Counted from the stretch's first letter, positions 1 through 9,189 are shown. The stretch: DNA of 64,000 bases from an uncultured Clostridia bacterium (GCA_944375715.1 CALWAP010000003.1:1-64000); one strand, 5' to 3'. Made by a program: numbers and translations. Notes: generated from the letters alone by a model not told the origin.

Positions 1-13
1 CTGGCGCTTGTTT

Positions 14-43
14 ATATTACCACACCCCTTCCTCCTTTGTCAA
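14..43 (-). promoter_or_regulatory. Strong promoter firing leftward out of the window
   Basis: Read on the minus strand, TTGACA (43-38) is followed after 18 bases by TAATAT (19-14). The spacer ends in GGGGTGTGG, almost as in the initiator tRNA promoter at 40525-40553. The gene it drives lies before position 1. A stable-RNA gene is a reasonable inference from that likeness, but it is not visible here. Confidence 0.65.
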
Positions 44-237
44 CACTTTTTTTCATCTTTTTTTCGGGTTTTTTCAACTTTTTCTTTACGCGCTATATAT
101 TGACATTTTTCGGGGACGTGATACGATATATTGATACAAGGCCGGATGTAATGCAACTGTAACTTGACTTGAAGCCATAATTACCTTATTATTTTTTTAC
201 CGACCGATGAAAAATATTATATAGGGAGGTGACCTTT

Positions 238-705
238 TTGTCAAAGGCGGGAACCAAAACCATCACCCTTAACCGCAAAGCCGGGCACGACTATTATATA
301 GAGGACCGCTATGAAGCCGGGATCTCCCTGGCAGGCACGGAGGTCAAGTCCCTGCGTATGGGTACGGTCAATCTTAAAGACAGCTACTGCATTGTCAAAA
401 ACGGCGAGCTGTTTTTGGTGGGGGCGCATATAAGCCCCTATGAAAAGGGCAACATATTTAATAAGGACCCTATGCGCACCCGTAAGCTGCTTATGCACAA
501 GCGGGAGATAAGCAAGCTCCAGATGCTGGTGCAGCGGGACGGGTATTCCCTTATCCCCCTGTCCCTTTATTTCAAGAACTCCAGGGTCAAGGTAGAGCTG
601 GGGCTGGGCAAGGGCAAAAAGCTTTATGACAAGCGCGAGTCCTCGGCCAAAAGCGACGCCGTGCGGGAGATGGCCAGGGCCGTCAAATCAAAGGGGCGCG
701 GATAG
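238..705 (+). CDS. smpB: SsrA-binding protein SmpB
   Basis: SmpB binds tmRNA and delivers it to stalled ribosomes for trans-translation. The protein is about 155 residues, the usual size. It has the family's conserved N-terminal run ([18 protein letters not shown]), then GTEVKSLR, and a basic C-terminal tail with KLYDKRE and a Lys/Arg-rich end that inserts into the decoding centre. I chose the TTG at 238 as start. The upstream GTG at 229 lies inside the Shine-Dalgarno sequence AGGGAGGTG (223-231), which is well spaced for the TTG. The partner RNA gene ssrA follows about 300 bases downstream on the same strand, the common arrangement in Bacillota. Confidence 0.96.
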   Translation: MSKAGTKTITLNRKAGHDYYIEDRYEAGISLAGTEVKSLRMGTVNLKDSYCIVKNGELFLVGAHISPYEKGNIFNKDPMRTRKLLMHKREISKLQMLVQRDGYSLIPLSLYFKNSRVKVELGLGKGKKLYDKRESSAKSDAVREMARAVKSKGRG

Positions 706-710
706 CGGTT

Positions 711-870
711 TCAGTAGGGCCCCTTTGCTCAAATAGATTTACGGCGCAGAAGGGACGTGATATGCGCTTCGGCGCAGGGGTTTAATATTTCACTTGACAT
801 GGGGGCGTACCGGCATGGGCGGGGGCGCTGAGGCAGGTCAAGCGGGCAGAAGCATCTCCCCTGAAAACCT
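711..870 (+). repeat. Decayed tandem copy of the ssrA upstream region and tmRNA 5' end
   Basis: Bases 791-853 repeat 1001-1063 at an offset of 210. The first 23 bases are identical, about nine then differ, and the following ~30 (GCTGAGGCAGGTCAAGCGGG and on) are again identical apart from one base. The flank also matches: AAATAGATTT at 730 and 897, GTGATATGCGCTT at 757 and 965, TTAATATTT at 782 and 991. The highly conserved tmRNA block GGTTTCGACGGGGAC is destroyed in this copy and no 3' half follows, so it cannot form a tmRNA. It fills the smpB-ssrA gap; no gene is seen in it. Confidence 0.8.
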
Positions 871-1010
871 GCGGTTTCCCGGGGTCCCCTTTTATCAAAT
901 AGATTTCCGGCGGATAAGCCGCCGCAAATCCTACGGCGCACAGGCGCCGCGGCCCGGATGGGCCGTGATATGCGCTTTCTGCGTTACAACTTAATATTTT
1001 CACTTGACAT

Positions 1011-1360
1011 GGGGGCGTACCGGTTTCGACGGGGACGCTGAGGCAGGTCAAGCGGGCAGAAGCGCATATCTTCTTTAAAATGTGCAAACTTTATAAATTA
1101 AACAACAACAATAAACTTGCTGTTGCTGCTTAATTAAAAGCAGCCGTCTTTACCGGCAGGGCCACGGGCCGGATAAAGGCGTGGATCAGTGGCGTCCGTG
1201 AGTGCGCAAAGCTTTGAGCGCACCATGCATAATGAAGCTACCGAACCCCAAAGTCGGGCGGATGACTTAGGGGCAAGGGAATAAGGATATCCGCCTGCGC
1301 CCGGAGAAAGATCTGTGGATGTGTTTTCGGACAGGGGTTCGACTCCCCTCGCCTCCACCA
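1011..1360 (+). ncRNA. ssrA: Transfer-messenger RNA (tmRNA)
   Basis: tmRNA rescues stalled ribosomes together with SmpB. The 5' end begins GGGGGCGTACCGGTTTCGAC. The 3' end carries the tRNA-like T arm (GGGTTCGACTCCC) and an acceptor strand pairing with the 5' end, followed by an encoded CCA (1358-1360). The tag reading frame ends with Asn-Asn-Asn-Asn-Lys-Leu-Ala-Val-Ala-Ala and a TAA at 1131-1133, a typical hydrophobic proteolysis tail. The resume codon is not obvious, since the usual GCN alanine codon is absent from the frame. Length is about 350 nt, normal for the family. An intrinsic terminator follows directly. Confidence 0.96.
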
Positions 1361-1361
1361 C

Positions 1362-1392
1362 AAACCCCGCTATATGAGCGGGGTTTCTTTTT
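1362..1392 (+). terminator. Intrinsic terminator of ssrA
   Basis: AAACCCCGC and GCGGGGTTT pair around TATATGA, followed by a T-rich run, immediately after the tmRNA CCA end. Confidence 0.85.
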
Positions 1393-1625
1393 TTATGTTT
1401 TATTCCATGCTGCATTACGGCTTTCTTGAAAAGGCATCGCCCGGCGCGCCTTTCCCAGGGCAAGCGCCGCGCGCAGGAGCCTTTCCCGGGCCCGCAGGCG
1501 CCGCAGGGACGCCTTCCCCCTATTGCATTGGGTTTTTATCCCACAGCCTCAAAATGGCGCAGCGAGGGCGCTTCCCGCCTCCGCCTGAAAGTACGTGGCT
1601 CTGCGCCGCCTTCATCACTATACGC
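1393..1625. other. Gene-free stretch between ssrA and the ATPase operon
   Basis: About 230 GC-rich bases between two terminators. Open frames here have no ribosome-binding site and no recognisable protein, and I see no RNA gene or repeat. Confidence 0.6.
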
Positions 1626-1658
1626 AAAAAACCCGCGGGCCTGTGCCCGCGGGTTTTT
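1626..1658 (-). terminator. Terminator of the V-type ATPase operon
   Basis: A long perfect stem, ACCCGCGGGC against GCCCGCGGGT with loop CTGT, is flanked by A and T runs so it can act on both strands. It sits about 20 bases past the ntpK stop codon. Confidence 0.85.
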
Positions 1659-1677
1659 CAAAAGGGGATATTTGCTT

Positions 1678-2103
1678 TTAGCCTATCGCGACCATACTGA
1701 AAACCAGCACGAAAAGGGCGACGGTTTCGCAGAGGCCGACGACGGTGATATACTGCGAGAAGCCTTTCCCGCTTTCTGCCAGAGCGTCGGCGCCCGATGC
1801 GCCGGCCATGCCCTGGGCCACGGCCGAAAAGGCGATGGCAAGGCTGGAGGCGATACCCAGGCTGAACAGGAACGTCGGGTCGGCGCTGGAGCCCTGCATC
1901 TGCTGCATAAGCAGGAAGCCGTAAATCGTCTGGGTCAGGGGCGCGCCGGCGAACACCGTCAGGATGAAGGGGGCCGCCTTATTGCTGAGGTAGCACTTCT
2001 TCCAGGCGCCTATGGACGCCTGGCCCGCGATGCAGATGCCGATTGCCGAACCTATAGCCGAAATACCCAATACCAATGCCGAGCCAAATACTCCCAGATT
2101 CAT
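1678..2103 (-). CDS. ntpK: V-type ATP synthase subunit K (proteolipid, rotor ring)
   Basis: This is the membrane proteolipid that forms the ion-carrying ring. It is about 141 residues and two fused helical hairpins (four membrane helices), as in bacterial V-type enzymes. The ion-binding glutamate is in GLCETVALF in the last helix. The first hairpin has PLTQTIYGF and the second has AVAQGM. These match the Thr64, Gln65, Gln110 and Glu139 ligands of the Enterococcus hirae Na+ pump, which suggests (inference) Na+ rather than H+ transport. The ATG at 2103 is chosen because AAAAGGAG lies just upstream; the TTG at 2124 falls before that site. Last gene of the operon. Confidence 0.92.
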   Translation of the reverse strand: MNLGVFGSALVLGISAIGSAIGICIAGQASIGAWKKCYLSNKAAPFILTVFAGAPLTQTIYGFLLMQQMQGSSADPTFLFSLGIASSLAIAFSAVAQGMAGASGADALAESGKGFSQYITVVGLCETVALFVLVFSMVAIG

Positions 2104-2124
2104 AATGATTCTCCTTTTTATCAA

Positions 2125-4026
2125 TTATTCTTCAAACGGTTGGAATTTGTGTCCGCTCCACGACATGTTCAAATGCGAGGAGAACTCCAATGTATTAAGG
2201 CGGATGCCGTGGACTATGACCGACAATACGTTGAGGATCATATTCAGCCCATGCCCGAATACCAAAAGGACGATAGCCAGGACCATAAACATGAAATTGC
2301 CCAAAAGCGGCCCCGCAAGCTCGTTTACCGTCGCCGAAATGGCAGAACCCGCCAGGCCGACGGCCCAAAGGCGGATATATGAGACGATATCCGAGAATAC
2401 GTTGACGACCCCCAGCAGCACCGATACGATATCGACCAGGCTGGCAAGGACCGATTTGCCTATGCTGCCCTCGTAATTGGCGAACACGAAGTTCAGCGCG
2501 AACCCTATCCCCACAAGGGAAATGGCTATCGTCCCGACGGGAACCCCGTTTACCACAAGGCCGAAGGGGAATACCGCCGAGTTCACAACGAGGCTGAGCA
2601 CGACGTAATACATGCCCACCAGCTGCATGACCGAGCCTATATCGCCTATCACCTTAAGCGAGCTGCGGTTGCGCAAAGCGCACTTTATATGCGCTATGAC
2701 CAGCTGTACAAGGGCAAGGGTAAAGCAGAATATCTGCAGGTTCTGCGAGGTCGTCAGCCCCGCACCGCCCGGCCCGAACGGGTACCAGAGCCGGTCGGAA
2801 TAGACATTGGAGATAAAGGGGACCGACAGGCTTTTAAGCCACTGCGGCAGGTATTCCGGCGAAATGCCGAACCATGTGCATGTCAGCACCCCCCACAGCA
2901 CCGTCGAGAGCCCGAAAAGCCCCACCAGGACGAAAGCCGGCGGGACAGGCTTCTTTCCGGCACGCGATTTGAGTATCAGCGCGGCGGACACGGCGCAGAC
3001 TATAAGCCCGTACCCCCCGTCGCCGAAGATTATCCCGAAAAAGATGAGGATAAAAAGCAAAAACCAGCCCGATATGTCGAACTCGAAATAACCGGGGACG
3101 GTGCCCAAAAAGTCCGTTATCGGGTAAATCAGGCTGACCAGGCGGTTGTTCTTCAGCTTGGTCGGCACATTGTCCTCCTCAGTGGGGTCCTCTATCAAAA
3201 GGCCCCAGGAGTTTTCCTTGGCGGCCTGCATGAGCCGCCCGGCGTTTTCCGTCTCGATATAGCCGCGGAAATATGCAAGGCGCACCTCGCCATCCCCGGC
3301 CGGCAGGCCCTCCTCGGGCATGCCGCTGTTGTAAACCTCGAACTGAAGCTCCTTTTCCAAGGATGCTATGGCCAACTTAAGCGGCAGGATATCCTTTGCG
3401 TGGGAAGCTATCAGCCCGTCTATCTCGGCCATGCGGCTTTCTGCCCGGGCTATCCTGCCCCTTATTTCCGACGTGGAGCAGGCAGGCAGCTTTAAGCGGT
3501 AAGACGCGGGCGGGAGGCCGTTCCCCTCGCCCTTAAGGCTTACGGCCGCGCATTTGACCGAGTTCTTTGTCCTTTCCAGGCGCAGGGTCTTTACATCATC
3601 GCCCAAAGCGTCGTATTCCGACGCCGGCATCTCATAAAGCCCGAGCCCTATGCCCTCGCCTTCCAGCGCGCCGAGCTCCCCGGGATCAATTTCCCCCCAG
3701 GGCTGGAGCCGCGCCAGCTCGGCCTGCAGGGCCGAACGCTCGGCGTGCAGCTTTTGCTTTTCTTCCGAAAGGGCGGCTACCTCCCTGGCCAGGGCCAGGG
3801 CCTCCTCAGGCGGCATATCGCCCCCCGCGGCATCCTTCCCGGGCTTGCCCAGGCTGAATACGCACCTTTCCAGGGCGCTTATCTCTTCTTTTATCCTTTG
3901 GACCCTGTCGCCGCGGCCCTCGGTTATCTCTATCTGCAAGAGCCCCAGGCGGCGCAGCTTCTTGAGGGCCTCCTTCTTGCGGCTGGCCAGCATGAAGAGC
4001 GATACCTTTTTCATGGGTACTATCAC
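2125..4026 (-). CDS. ntpI: V-type ATP synthase subunit I (membrane stator)
   Basis: Subunit I is the a-type stator that provides the two half-channels against the proteolipid ring. The 633 residues divide into a cytoplasmic, coiled-coil-rich N-terminal half (about 1-320) and a C-terminal half with about seven to eight hydrophobic helices, starting near FDISGWFLLF and including SYIRLWAVGLAG. The essential Arg of the family is expected in that SYIRLWAVGLAG helix, and it is present. The GTG start at 4026 overlaps the end of subunit D by four bases (GTGA) and gives the N-terminus MIVPMKKV seen in related proteins. Subunit K follows with a short gap. Confidence 0.93.
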   Translation of the reverse strand: MIVPMKKVSLFMLASRKKEALKKLRRLGLLQIEITEGRGDRVQRIKEEISALERCVFSLGKPGKDAAGGDMPPEEALALAREVAALSEEKQKLHAERSALQAELARLQPWGEIDPGELGALEGEGIGLGLYEMPASEYDALGDDVKTLRLERTKNSVKCAAVSLKGEGNGLPPASYRLKLPACSTSEIRGRIARAESRMAEIDGLIASHAKDILPLKLAIASLEKELQFEVYNSGMPEEGLPAGDGEVRLAYFRGYIETENAGRLMQAAKENSWGLLIEDPTEEDNVPTKLKNNRLVSLIYPITDFLGTVPGYFEFDISGWFLLFILIFFGIIFGDGGYGLIVCAVSAALILKSRAGKKPVPPAFVLVGLFGLSTVLWGVLTCTWFGISPEYLPQWLKSLSVPFISNVYSDRLWYPFGPGGAGLTTSQNLQIFCFTLALVQLVIAHIKCALRNRSSLKVIGDIGSVMQLVGMYYVVLSLVVNSAVFPFGLVVNGVPVGTIAISLVGIGFALNFVFANYEGSIGKSVLASLVDIVSVLLGVVNVFSDIVSYIRLWAVGLAGSAISATVNELAGPLLGNFMFMVLAIVLLVFGHGLNMILNVLSVIVHGIRLNTLEFSSHLNMSWSGHKFQPFEE

Positions 4027-4655
4027 AGCGCCGCCACCTGCCTTTCCCCGGCCTGCGCCGAACGCGCGGCCAGCTTGCGTTTTGATATCTTGGAACGGAC
4101 GACGGCGTTGACCTGCTGGTCCGCAAGGTAAATGGATATTTTGCGGATATTCTCCTGGGTTTCGGGGATCTTTACCTTTTCAAAAAGGTTGACCCTCTGT
4201 GAGGTCACGCGCAGCTCGGCCTCCAAAAGCCGGACCTGCTCTTCCAGCACCTCGGCCTCCAGGTCCAGGGACAAGGCCCTTTCCATATGGTCGGCCGCCG
4301 TATCTACCCAAAGGGGCGTCTCATAAAGGTCGTAGTCGCCCCGCTCGAAATCGGCGCCCTCATAGGTCGGGATGCTGACGCCGGCGATATTGCCCTCGCC
4401 GCGGCGGATATTCTTGACCCTGACGGCGTTTTCCGGGAAAGCCGAGCGCTCGCTGAATACGGCTATCCAGGAATCAAAGCCCCGCTCCAGCTCCTCGCGC
4501 TGCTCGCGCACCGACGCGGCTTTGGAGCGTATGGCGTATATCTCGGTCTGGAGCTGCTGCTTTTTCAAAGCGAGGGTCGGCAGGTACCTCTGGTACATTT
4601 TAAGCGCGTCCTTCTGCACCTTCAGTTCATTCTTAGTCAGCTTGACGCTTGCCAA
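4023..4655 (-). CDS. ntpD: V-type ATP synthase subunit D (central stalk)
   Basis: Subunit D forms the rotating central shaft inside the A3B3 head. The 210-residue product is almost wholly helical, with the family's N-terminal helix (LTKNELKVQKDALKMYQRYL) and a C-terminal coiled coil containing LFEKVKIPETQENIRKI. The start is TTG (4655) with GGGGGAG just upstream. It overlaps subunit I at its end and follows subunit B by twelve bases. No separate subunit F gene, the usual partner of D, is present in the operon. Confidence 0.93.
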   Translation of the reverse strand: MASVKLTKNELKVQKDALKMYQRYLPTLALKKQQLQTEIYAIRSKAASVREQREELERGFDSWIAVFSERSAFPENAVRVKNIRRGEGNIAGVSIPTYEGADFERGDYDLYETPLWVDTAADHMERALSLDLEAEVLEEQVRLLEAELRVTSQRVNLFEKVKIPETQENIRKISIYLADQQVNAVVRSKISKRKLAARSAQAGERQVAAL

Positions 4656-4667
4656 ATAGCTCCCCCC

Positions 4668-5963
4668 TTACTTCAAAGGCCAGAACTCTTCGATAAGGTC
4701 TGACTTGATGCCTGTCTCGTCCTTTTCAAAGCACTCGGCAAGTATTTCCCAGCCCAAATCCAGCGCCGCTTCCAGCGAAAGGTTTACCGACAGGTCCATA
4801 AGCCGGTCCTCGAACATCTCGCCGTATTTAAGCAGCTTGCCGTCCCAGCGGCTCATGGCAAAGCCCATGTTCTTCTTTTCCAGCGTCTCTTTATAAGAGG
4901 CGTAAAGCCGGATCATGGCGTCCATGAGGGCACGGTGGTCCTTGCGGGTCTTGCCGTTGACATTCTGCTTAAGGCGGGAAAGGGAGCCGAAGGGCTCTAT
5001 GCGCCCGCCCTTCAAATAGTACTGACCCTCGGTTATGTAGCCCGTATTGTCAGGCACGGGATGGGTGACGTCGTCGCCCGGCATGGTAGTGACGGCCAAA
5101 ATCGTCACCGAGCCGGAATTGGCGAAGTCGACGGCCTTTTCATACCTGGAGGCCAGCTGGGAGTAAAGGTCGCCCGGGTATCCGCGGTTGGAGGGGACCT
5201 GCTCCTGGGTAATGGCTATTTCCTTCATGGCGTCGGCAAAGTTGGTCATGTCGGTCAGCAGGACCAGCACGTCCTTGTCCTGGAGCGCGAACTGCTCGGC
5301 CACTGCCAGGGCCATGTCGGGTATCATCATACATTCGACCGTCGGGTCGGCCGCCGTGTGTATGAACATGACGGTCCTGCTCAGGGCCCCGCCCTTTGAA
5401 AGGGCGTCCTTGAAATAAAGGAAATCGTCGTATTTAAGGCCCATGCCGCCCAATACGATGACGTCGGCCTCGGCCTGCATGGCTATCCTGGCCAGCAGCT
5501 GGTTATACGGCTCGCCCGAAATGGAGAATATGGGCAGCTTCTGGGAGACGACGAGGGTATTGAACATATCTATCATGGGGATATTGGTCCTGAGCATGCG
5601 GTTTGCCAAAATACGCCTTGTGGGGTTGACCGACGGGCCGCCTATGGGCTTGCGGTTCTCCGTCAGCTCGGGGCCCTTGTCGATAGGCTCTCCGGAGCCG
5701 TTGAATATGCGCCCCAAAAGGTCGTCGCTGAAAGCCACCTGCATTTCGCGCCCCAAAAAGCGCACCTCGTCGCCCGTCGAGACGCCCTGGCCGCCGGCGA
5801 ACACCTGCAGCGAGACCATATCGCCGTCCAGCTTTATGACCTCGGCCAGGGATTTGCCGAAGCGCGTGCGTATCTGGGCCAATTCATGGTACTTTACGCC
5901 GGAGGCCCTGACGGTGATAACGTTGCCCGTTATCGATTCGATACGGTTATATACCTGGTTCAT
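4668..5963 (-). CDS. ntpB: V-type ATP synthase subunit B (non-catalytic head)
   Basis: Subunit B alternates with subunit A in the hexameric head and carries the non-catalytic nucleotide site. The 431 residues match the family length. Recognisable blocks are [15 protein letters not shown], the INPTRR-like [23 protein letters not shown]-like [26 protein letters not shown] and [17 protein letters not shown]. The classical P-loop lysine is absent, as expected for B. Its ATG overlaps the stop of subunit A by one base, so the two head subunits are translationally coupled. Confidence 0.95.
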   Translation of the reverse strand: MNQVYNRIESITGNVITVRASGVKYHELAQIRTRFGKSLAEVIKLDGDMVSLQVFAGGQGVSTGDEVRFLGREMQVAFSDDLLGRIFNGSGEPIDKGPELTENRKPIGGPSVNPTRRILANRMLRTNIPMIDMFNTLVVSQKLPIFSISGEPYNQLLARIAMQAEADVIVLGGMGLKYDDFLYFKDALSKGGALSRTVMFIHTAADPTVECMMIPDMALAVAEQFALQDKDVLVLLTDMTNFADAMKEIAITQEQVPSNRGYPGDLYSQLASRYEKAVDFANSGSVTILAVTTMPGDDVTHPVPDNTGYITEGQYYLKGGRIEPFGSLSRLKQNVNGKTRKDHRALMDAMIRLYASYKETLEKKNMGFAMSRWDGKLLKYGEMFEDRLMDLSVNLSLEAALDLGWEILAECFEKDETGIKSDLIEEFWPLK

Positions 5964-7738
5964 TAATTCTCACCACCCTTTAACAAAGACTCGGCCCGGG
6001 CCGAAATGGCGCCTTTGCCTTCTTCATACAGCCTGTCTATCTCAAGCTCGAGCTTTTTGAAATCTTCCGAGCCGAACTCGGCGTAGTTCCAATCTATGAA
6101 CCTCTGCCTCATGCGCTGGAAGAACCCGCGGGCGCCGTCCTGGTCCTCCAGGGCGTAATCGCTGCCCAATACGCGCACGAGCTTGGCGCTGACATACCTC
6201 TGCCTCTCGGCGCCGCAGTTGGCGTCAACCAGGTCAAAGGAGTTCTGCTGCATATACACAGCGTCCAGCATATCGGCCTTGAGGTAGACTATATAGTCGC
6301 TGAGGCTCGTGCCTTCCTCGCCGACGACCTTCATCATCGAGCTTATCTCGCTGCCCTGGAGCACCAGCTGCTTAAGATAGCCCGTCTCGCCCGCGCCGAT
6401 TATCCCCGGGTATTTGGACCAGGAGATAAGGGGGTCTATGGCAGGGTATTTCCTGGCGTCGGAACGCTCCCTCGAAAGGCCGAGGAACGCGCCGACGACC
6501 TTCAGCGTGGCCTGGGTGACAGGCTCTTCAAAGTTGCCGCCGGCCGGCGATACCGAGCCGCCTATCGTTACCGAGCCTGTGCTTCCGTCGGGCAGCAGCA
6601 CGCGGCCGGCCCTTTCGTAGAAGGCCGCTATATAGGATTCAAGATACGCCGGGAAGGCTTCTTCGCCCGGTATCTCCTCCAGCCTGCCCGACATTTCCCT
6701 CAGGGCCTGGGCCCAGCGGGAGGTGGAATCGGCCAAAAGCAGGACGTTAAGCCCCATCTGGCGGTAGTACTCGGCCAATGTGACCGAGGTGTATATCGAC
6801 GCCTCCCTGGAGGCGACCGGCATGGACGAGGTGTTGCATATTATAATCGTGCGCTCCATGAGCGAACGCCCCGTTTTGGGGTCGGTGAGCTCGGGGAACT
6901 CGGTAAGCGTCTCGACAACCTCGCCCGCGCGCTCGCCGCAGGCGGCTATTATGACTATATCAACATCGGCGTACTTTGACATGGTGTGCTGCAGCACCGT
7001 CTTGCCCGCCCCGAAAGGACCCGGGGTGCAGTAGGTGCCGCCCTTGGCCACGGGGAAGAAGGAATCTATAAGCCTTACCTTTGTCTCCATGGTCTCAGTG
7101 GGGGCCAGGCGCTCCTTATAGCACCTGACGGCGCGCTTGACCGGCCACCTGAAGGACATGGAAACGGGTATGTCCTTCCCGCGGCTGTCGGTCAGCACGG
7201 CAATGGTCTCGGTTATGCCGTACATGCCCTTTTCGGCAATGGATTTGAGCGTATAGCCCTCCAGCAGGCTGAAAGGCACGAATATCTTATGGGTAAAGGC
7301 CCCTTCAGGGACAAATCCCAGCACTTCGCCGGCCCTCAGCGTGTCCCCCGGCTTTGCCAAAGGGGTAAACTCCCATTTTTTCTCCAGGTCCAGGGGCTGG
7401 GCGTAAACCCCGCGCTCCAAAAACCATCCGGCCTGCTTTGCCAGCTCGGGCAGCGGGTTCTGAAGGCCATCGTAAATCTGGCCCAAAAGCCCCGGCCCCA
7501 AAAGGACGGACAGCATCTCGCCCGTAAACTCCACCTCGTCGCCGCACTTTATGCCGTCGGTCATTTCATAGACCTGCACCTGCGCGACCTTCCCGTGGAT
7601 GCGGATGACCTCGCTTTTCAGCTCGGCGCCGTCCACCTTCACAAAGCAGATCTCGTTAAGGGAAACATTCCCGTCAAACTCGACGGAAACAAGGTTCCCG
7701 TTAACGCTTACAACCTTTCCTGCATTATGTTTGGTCAT
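5963..7738 (-). CDS. ntpA: V-type ATP synthase subunit A (catalytic)
   Basis: This is the catalytic nucleotide-hydrolysing or -synthesising subunit. It has the full 591-residue length, with the N-terminal beta barrel, the non-homologous insert typical of V-type A subunits (about 90-190), the P-loop GPFGAGKT near residue 240, ACGERAGE with the catalytic Glu, and [22 protein letters not shown]-terminal helical domain follows. The ATG has a GGAGG site and overlaps the stop of the preceding DUF2764 gene by four bases. The operon order matches the spirochaete/Bacteroidetes-type V-ATPase. Confidence 0.96.
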   Translation of the reverse strand: MTKHNAGKVVSVNGNLVSVEFDGNVSLNEICFVKVDGAELKSEVIRIHGKVAQVQVYEMTDGIKCGDEVEFTGEMLSVLLGPGLLGQIYDGLQNPLPELAKQAGWFLERGVYAQPLDLEKKWEFTPLAKPGDTLRAGEVLGFVPEGAFTHKIFVPFSLLEGYTLKSIAEKGMYGITETIAVLTDSRGKDIPVSMSFRWPVKRAVRCYKERLAPTETMETKVRLIDSFFPVAKGGTYCTPGPFGAGKTVLQHTMSKYADVDIVIIAACGERAGEVVETLTEFPELTDPKTGRSLMERTIIICNTSSMPVASREASIYTSVTLAEYYRQMGLNVLLLADSTSRWAQALREMSGRLEEIPGEEAFPAYLESYIAAFYERAGRVLLPDGSTGSVTIGGSVSPAGGNFEEPVTQATLKVVGAFLGLSRERSDARKYPAIDPLISWSKYPGIIGAGETGYLKQLVLQGSEISSMMKVVGEEGTSLSDYIVYLKADMLDAVYMQQNSFDLVDANCGAERQRYVSAKLVRVLGSDYALEDQDGARGFFQRMRQRFIDWNYAEFGSEDFKKLELEIDRLYEEGKGAISARAESLLKGGEN

Positions 7739-8292
7739 GACAGAACCTCCATCCGGTCTCCGCCCAGGACGGAGCCGTAAATATTTCGATAAGCCTCCCT
7801 GCCGGACTTCAAGTCGAACCGGCTTATACGCAGCATAAGCTTAAGCTTAAGCCCGTAATAATAAACCGAATCCTCCGCAAACATGTCCCTGGGCCTTATG
7901 GATTCCAGGAAATCCATGCGGAAGCGGTTTAAAAACAGCTCGGCCTCCATCGGGTTTTCAATGGCCGCCGCTTCCCTGGCCGCCTTCAAAAGCCCAAGCG
8001 GGAAGCCGTCCGTGCTGCCGTCAAAGCTTTTTTTCATCCTCTCGGCCCTGGCGGCGGCCAAAGCTATGCGCAGCCGGCGCTCGCCCTGGTTCCAGGCGTC
8101 TATCAGCGCCGAGCCGGTCTTTTCATGCTCCCGCGGAGGCATGAGCCTGAGCTTTTCCAGCCTCAGCCGCGCCTTTTTCCCCAAAAAGCTCCCGCACAGC
8201 TGCAAAAAGCGCTCCTCGCCAATGGGCGGCGGGGCGTTTTCCCCAAGGCCGTCCAAAGAAGGCAGCTGGGCCATCAGGTAATAAGTCGACAT
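7735..8292 (-). CDS. DUF2764 family protein of the V-ATPase operon (subunit C position)
   Basis: The protein is 185 residues and soluble, starting MSTYYLMAQLPSL. That N-terminus resembles the DUF2764 family, which in spirochaetes and Bacteroidetes sits between subunits E and A of V-type ATPase operons. This gene is in exactly that place. It is rich in helices, Arg and Leu, and ends with KLMLRISRFDLKSGREAYRN. No subunit C (CodV/d-type socket) gene exists in the operon, so the likely role is to replace C as the link between membrane ring and stalk; that is inference. It starts one base after subunit E ends. Confidence 0.75.
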   Translation of the reverse strand: MSTYYLMAQLPSLDGLGENAPPPIGEERFLQLCGSFLGKKARLRLEKLRLMPPREHEKTGSALIDAWNQGERRLRIALAAARAERMKKSFDGSTDGFPLGLLKAAREAAAIENPMEAELFLNRFRMDFLESIRPRDMFAEDSVYYYGLKLKLMLRISRFDLKSGREAYRNIYGSVLGGDRMEVLS

Positions 8293-8293
8293 G

Positions 8294-8902
8294 CTACTCC
8301 GCCTCTTTCAGCAGCGCCGTTATCCTGGGGTTGAGGTAGTTGGACAGCATTTCCACCACCGCTTCGGAAGAAAAGTCGTAATAGACCCCGCCATCCTTTT
8401 CGGCAATGCGGAAACCGCCGTCAAAACCCTCGCCGGGCTTGAGCGTGACGCCTTTGAGCATCCGGCCCTTGAGGGCGGAAAGCAGCTCTCCTTCGAGCTT
8501 TTGCAGATCCTCCGCGCCCAAAATCAGCTCAAGGCTGCCGGCGTCGGGCCTCGCGGCCCATCCCTCGACAGCGCGCGCTATAAGCTCCGCAAACCCATCC
8601 TGGGAATAAACGGCCTTTACCTCCGCGCCCAAAACGCCCGTAAGCTCGCGCGAAACGCTTTCCCTGAACGAAATAAGCAGGTTGCGCCCGGCCTGGCGCA
8701 CGGCATCCTCGCCCGACTTTACAAAACGGTCGTTTTCCTCCCGGGCCGCACGGATTATCCCCTCGGCCTCGGCCTTGGCGCCGGCGATTATCTCCCCGGC
8801 CTTTTCCCGCGCGCCGCTGACTATGGCCTCGGCCTCAGCCTCGGCCGCGGCGACGCCGTCTTTTTTGATCTGGTCAATCAGTTCCTGCAGTTGTATTTCC
8901 AT
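8294..8902 (-). CDS. ntpE: V-type ATP synthase subunit E (peripheral stalk)
   Basis: Subunit E forms the outer stalk that ties the head to the membrane stator. The 202-residue protein has a long Ala/Glu-rich N-terminal helix (about 1-80, with GAREKAGEIIAGAKAEAEGI) and a compact alpha/beta C-terminal domain, the standard subunit E layout. It is the first gene of the operon, with AAAGGAG upstream of the ATG. No separate subunit G/H gene is seen. Confidence 0.9.
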   Translation of the reverse strand: MEIQLQELIDQIKKDGVAAAEAEAEAIVSGAREKAGEIIAGAKAEAEGIIRAAREENDRFVKSGEDAVRQAGRNLLISFRESVSRELTGVLGAEVKAVYSQDGFAELIARAVEGWAARPDAGSLELILGAEDLQKLEGELLSALKGRMLKGVTLKPGEGFDGGFRIAEKDGGVYYDFSSEAVVEMLSNYLNPRITALLKEAE

Positions 8903-8966
8903 AAGCGCTCTCCTTTTCCTTCTTTCCTATGCAGCATGGATGAAGATTTTCAATGGAACATTAAAT

Positions 8967-8996
8967 ATATTAGCACAGTGCAGGATGCAATTGCAA
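8967..8996 (-). promoter_or_regulatory. Probable promoter of the V-ATPase operon
   Basis: On the minus strand TTGCAA (8996-8991) precedes TAATAT (8972-8967) by 18 bases, about 65 bases upstream of the subunit E start. Confidence 0.45.
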
Positions 8997-9092
8997 GCTT
9001 CCGGGGCCTATTTTAAGGCCCGGCGTTAAAAAAATGTCAAAAGCCGTCCGCCGCGCCGGCATTAAGGTTCCGCTTAGGTTTGCCCGCGGCGC

Positions 9093-9121
9093 TTGACAAA
9101 GCCGCGGCAGGTATATAATAT
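9093..9121 (+). promoter_or_regulatory. Promoter of the sodium pump gene
   Basis: TTGACA (9093-9098) and TAATAT (9116-9121) are 17 bases apart. The start of the transcript then carries a strong hairpin, TGCCGCGC pairing with GCGCGGCA at 9132-9154, ahead of the ribosome-binding site. Confidence 0.7.
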
Positions 9122-9189
9122 ATCTTTTGATTGCCGCGCGCTATAAGGCGCGGCATTTCAATTAAACAAACAACAGAGAGGATATCGCA

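Noticed and set aside
1004..1009. TTGACA directly before the tmRNA 5' end as a -35 box
   Set aside because: Only one base separates it from the mature 5' end, so its -10 would fall inside the RNA. It is more likely the processing flank; the true promoter is uncertain.
1426..2382. Plus-strand open frame of 318 codons over the ntpK/ntpI end
   Set aside because: It is antisense to two clear ATPase genes, has no ribosome-binding site and a composition typical of a shadow frame in GC-rich DNA.
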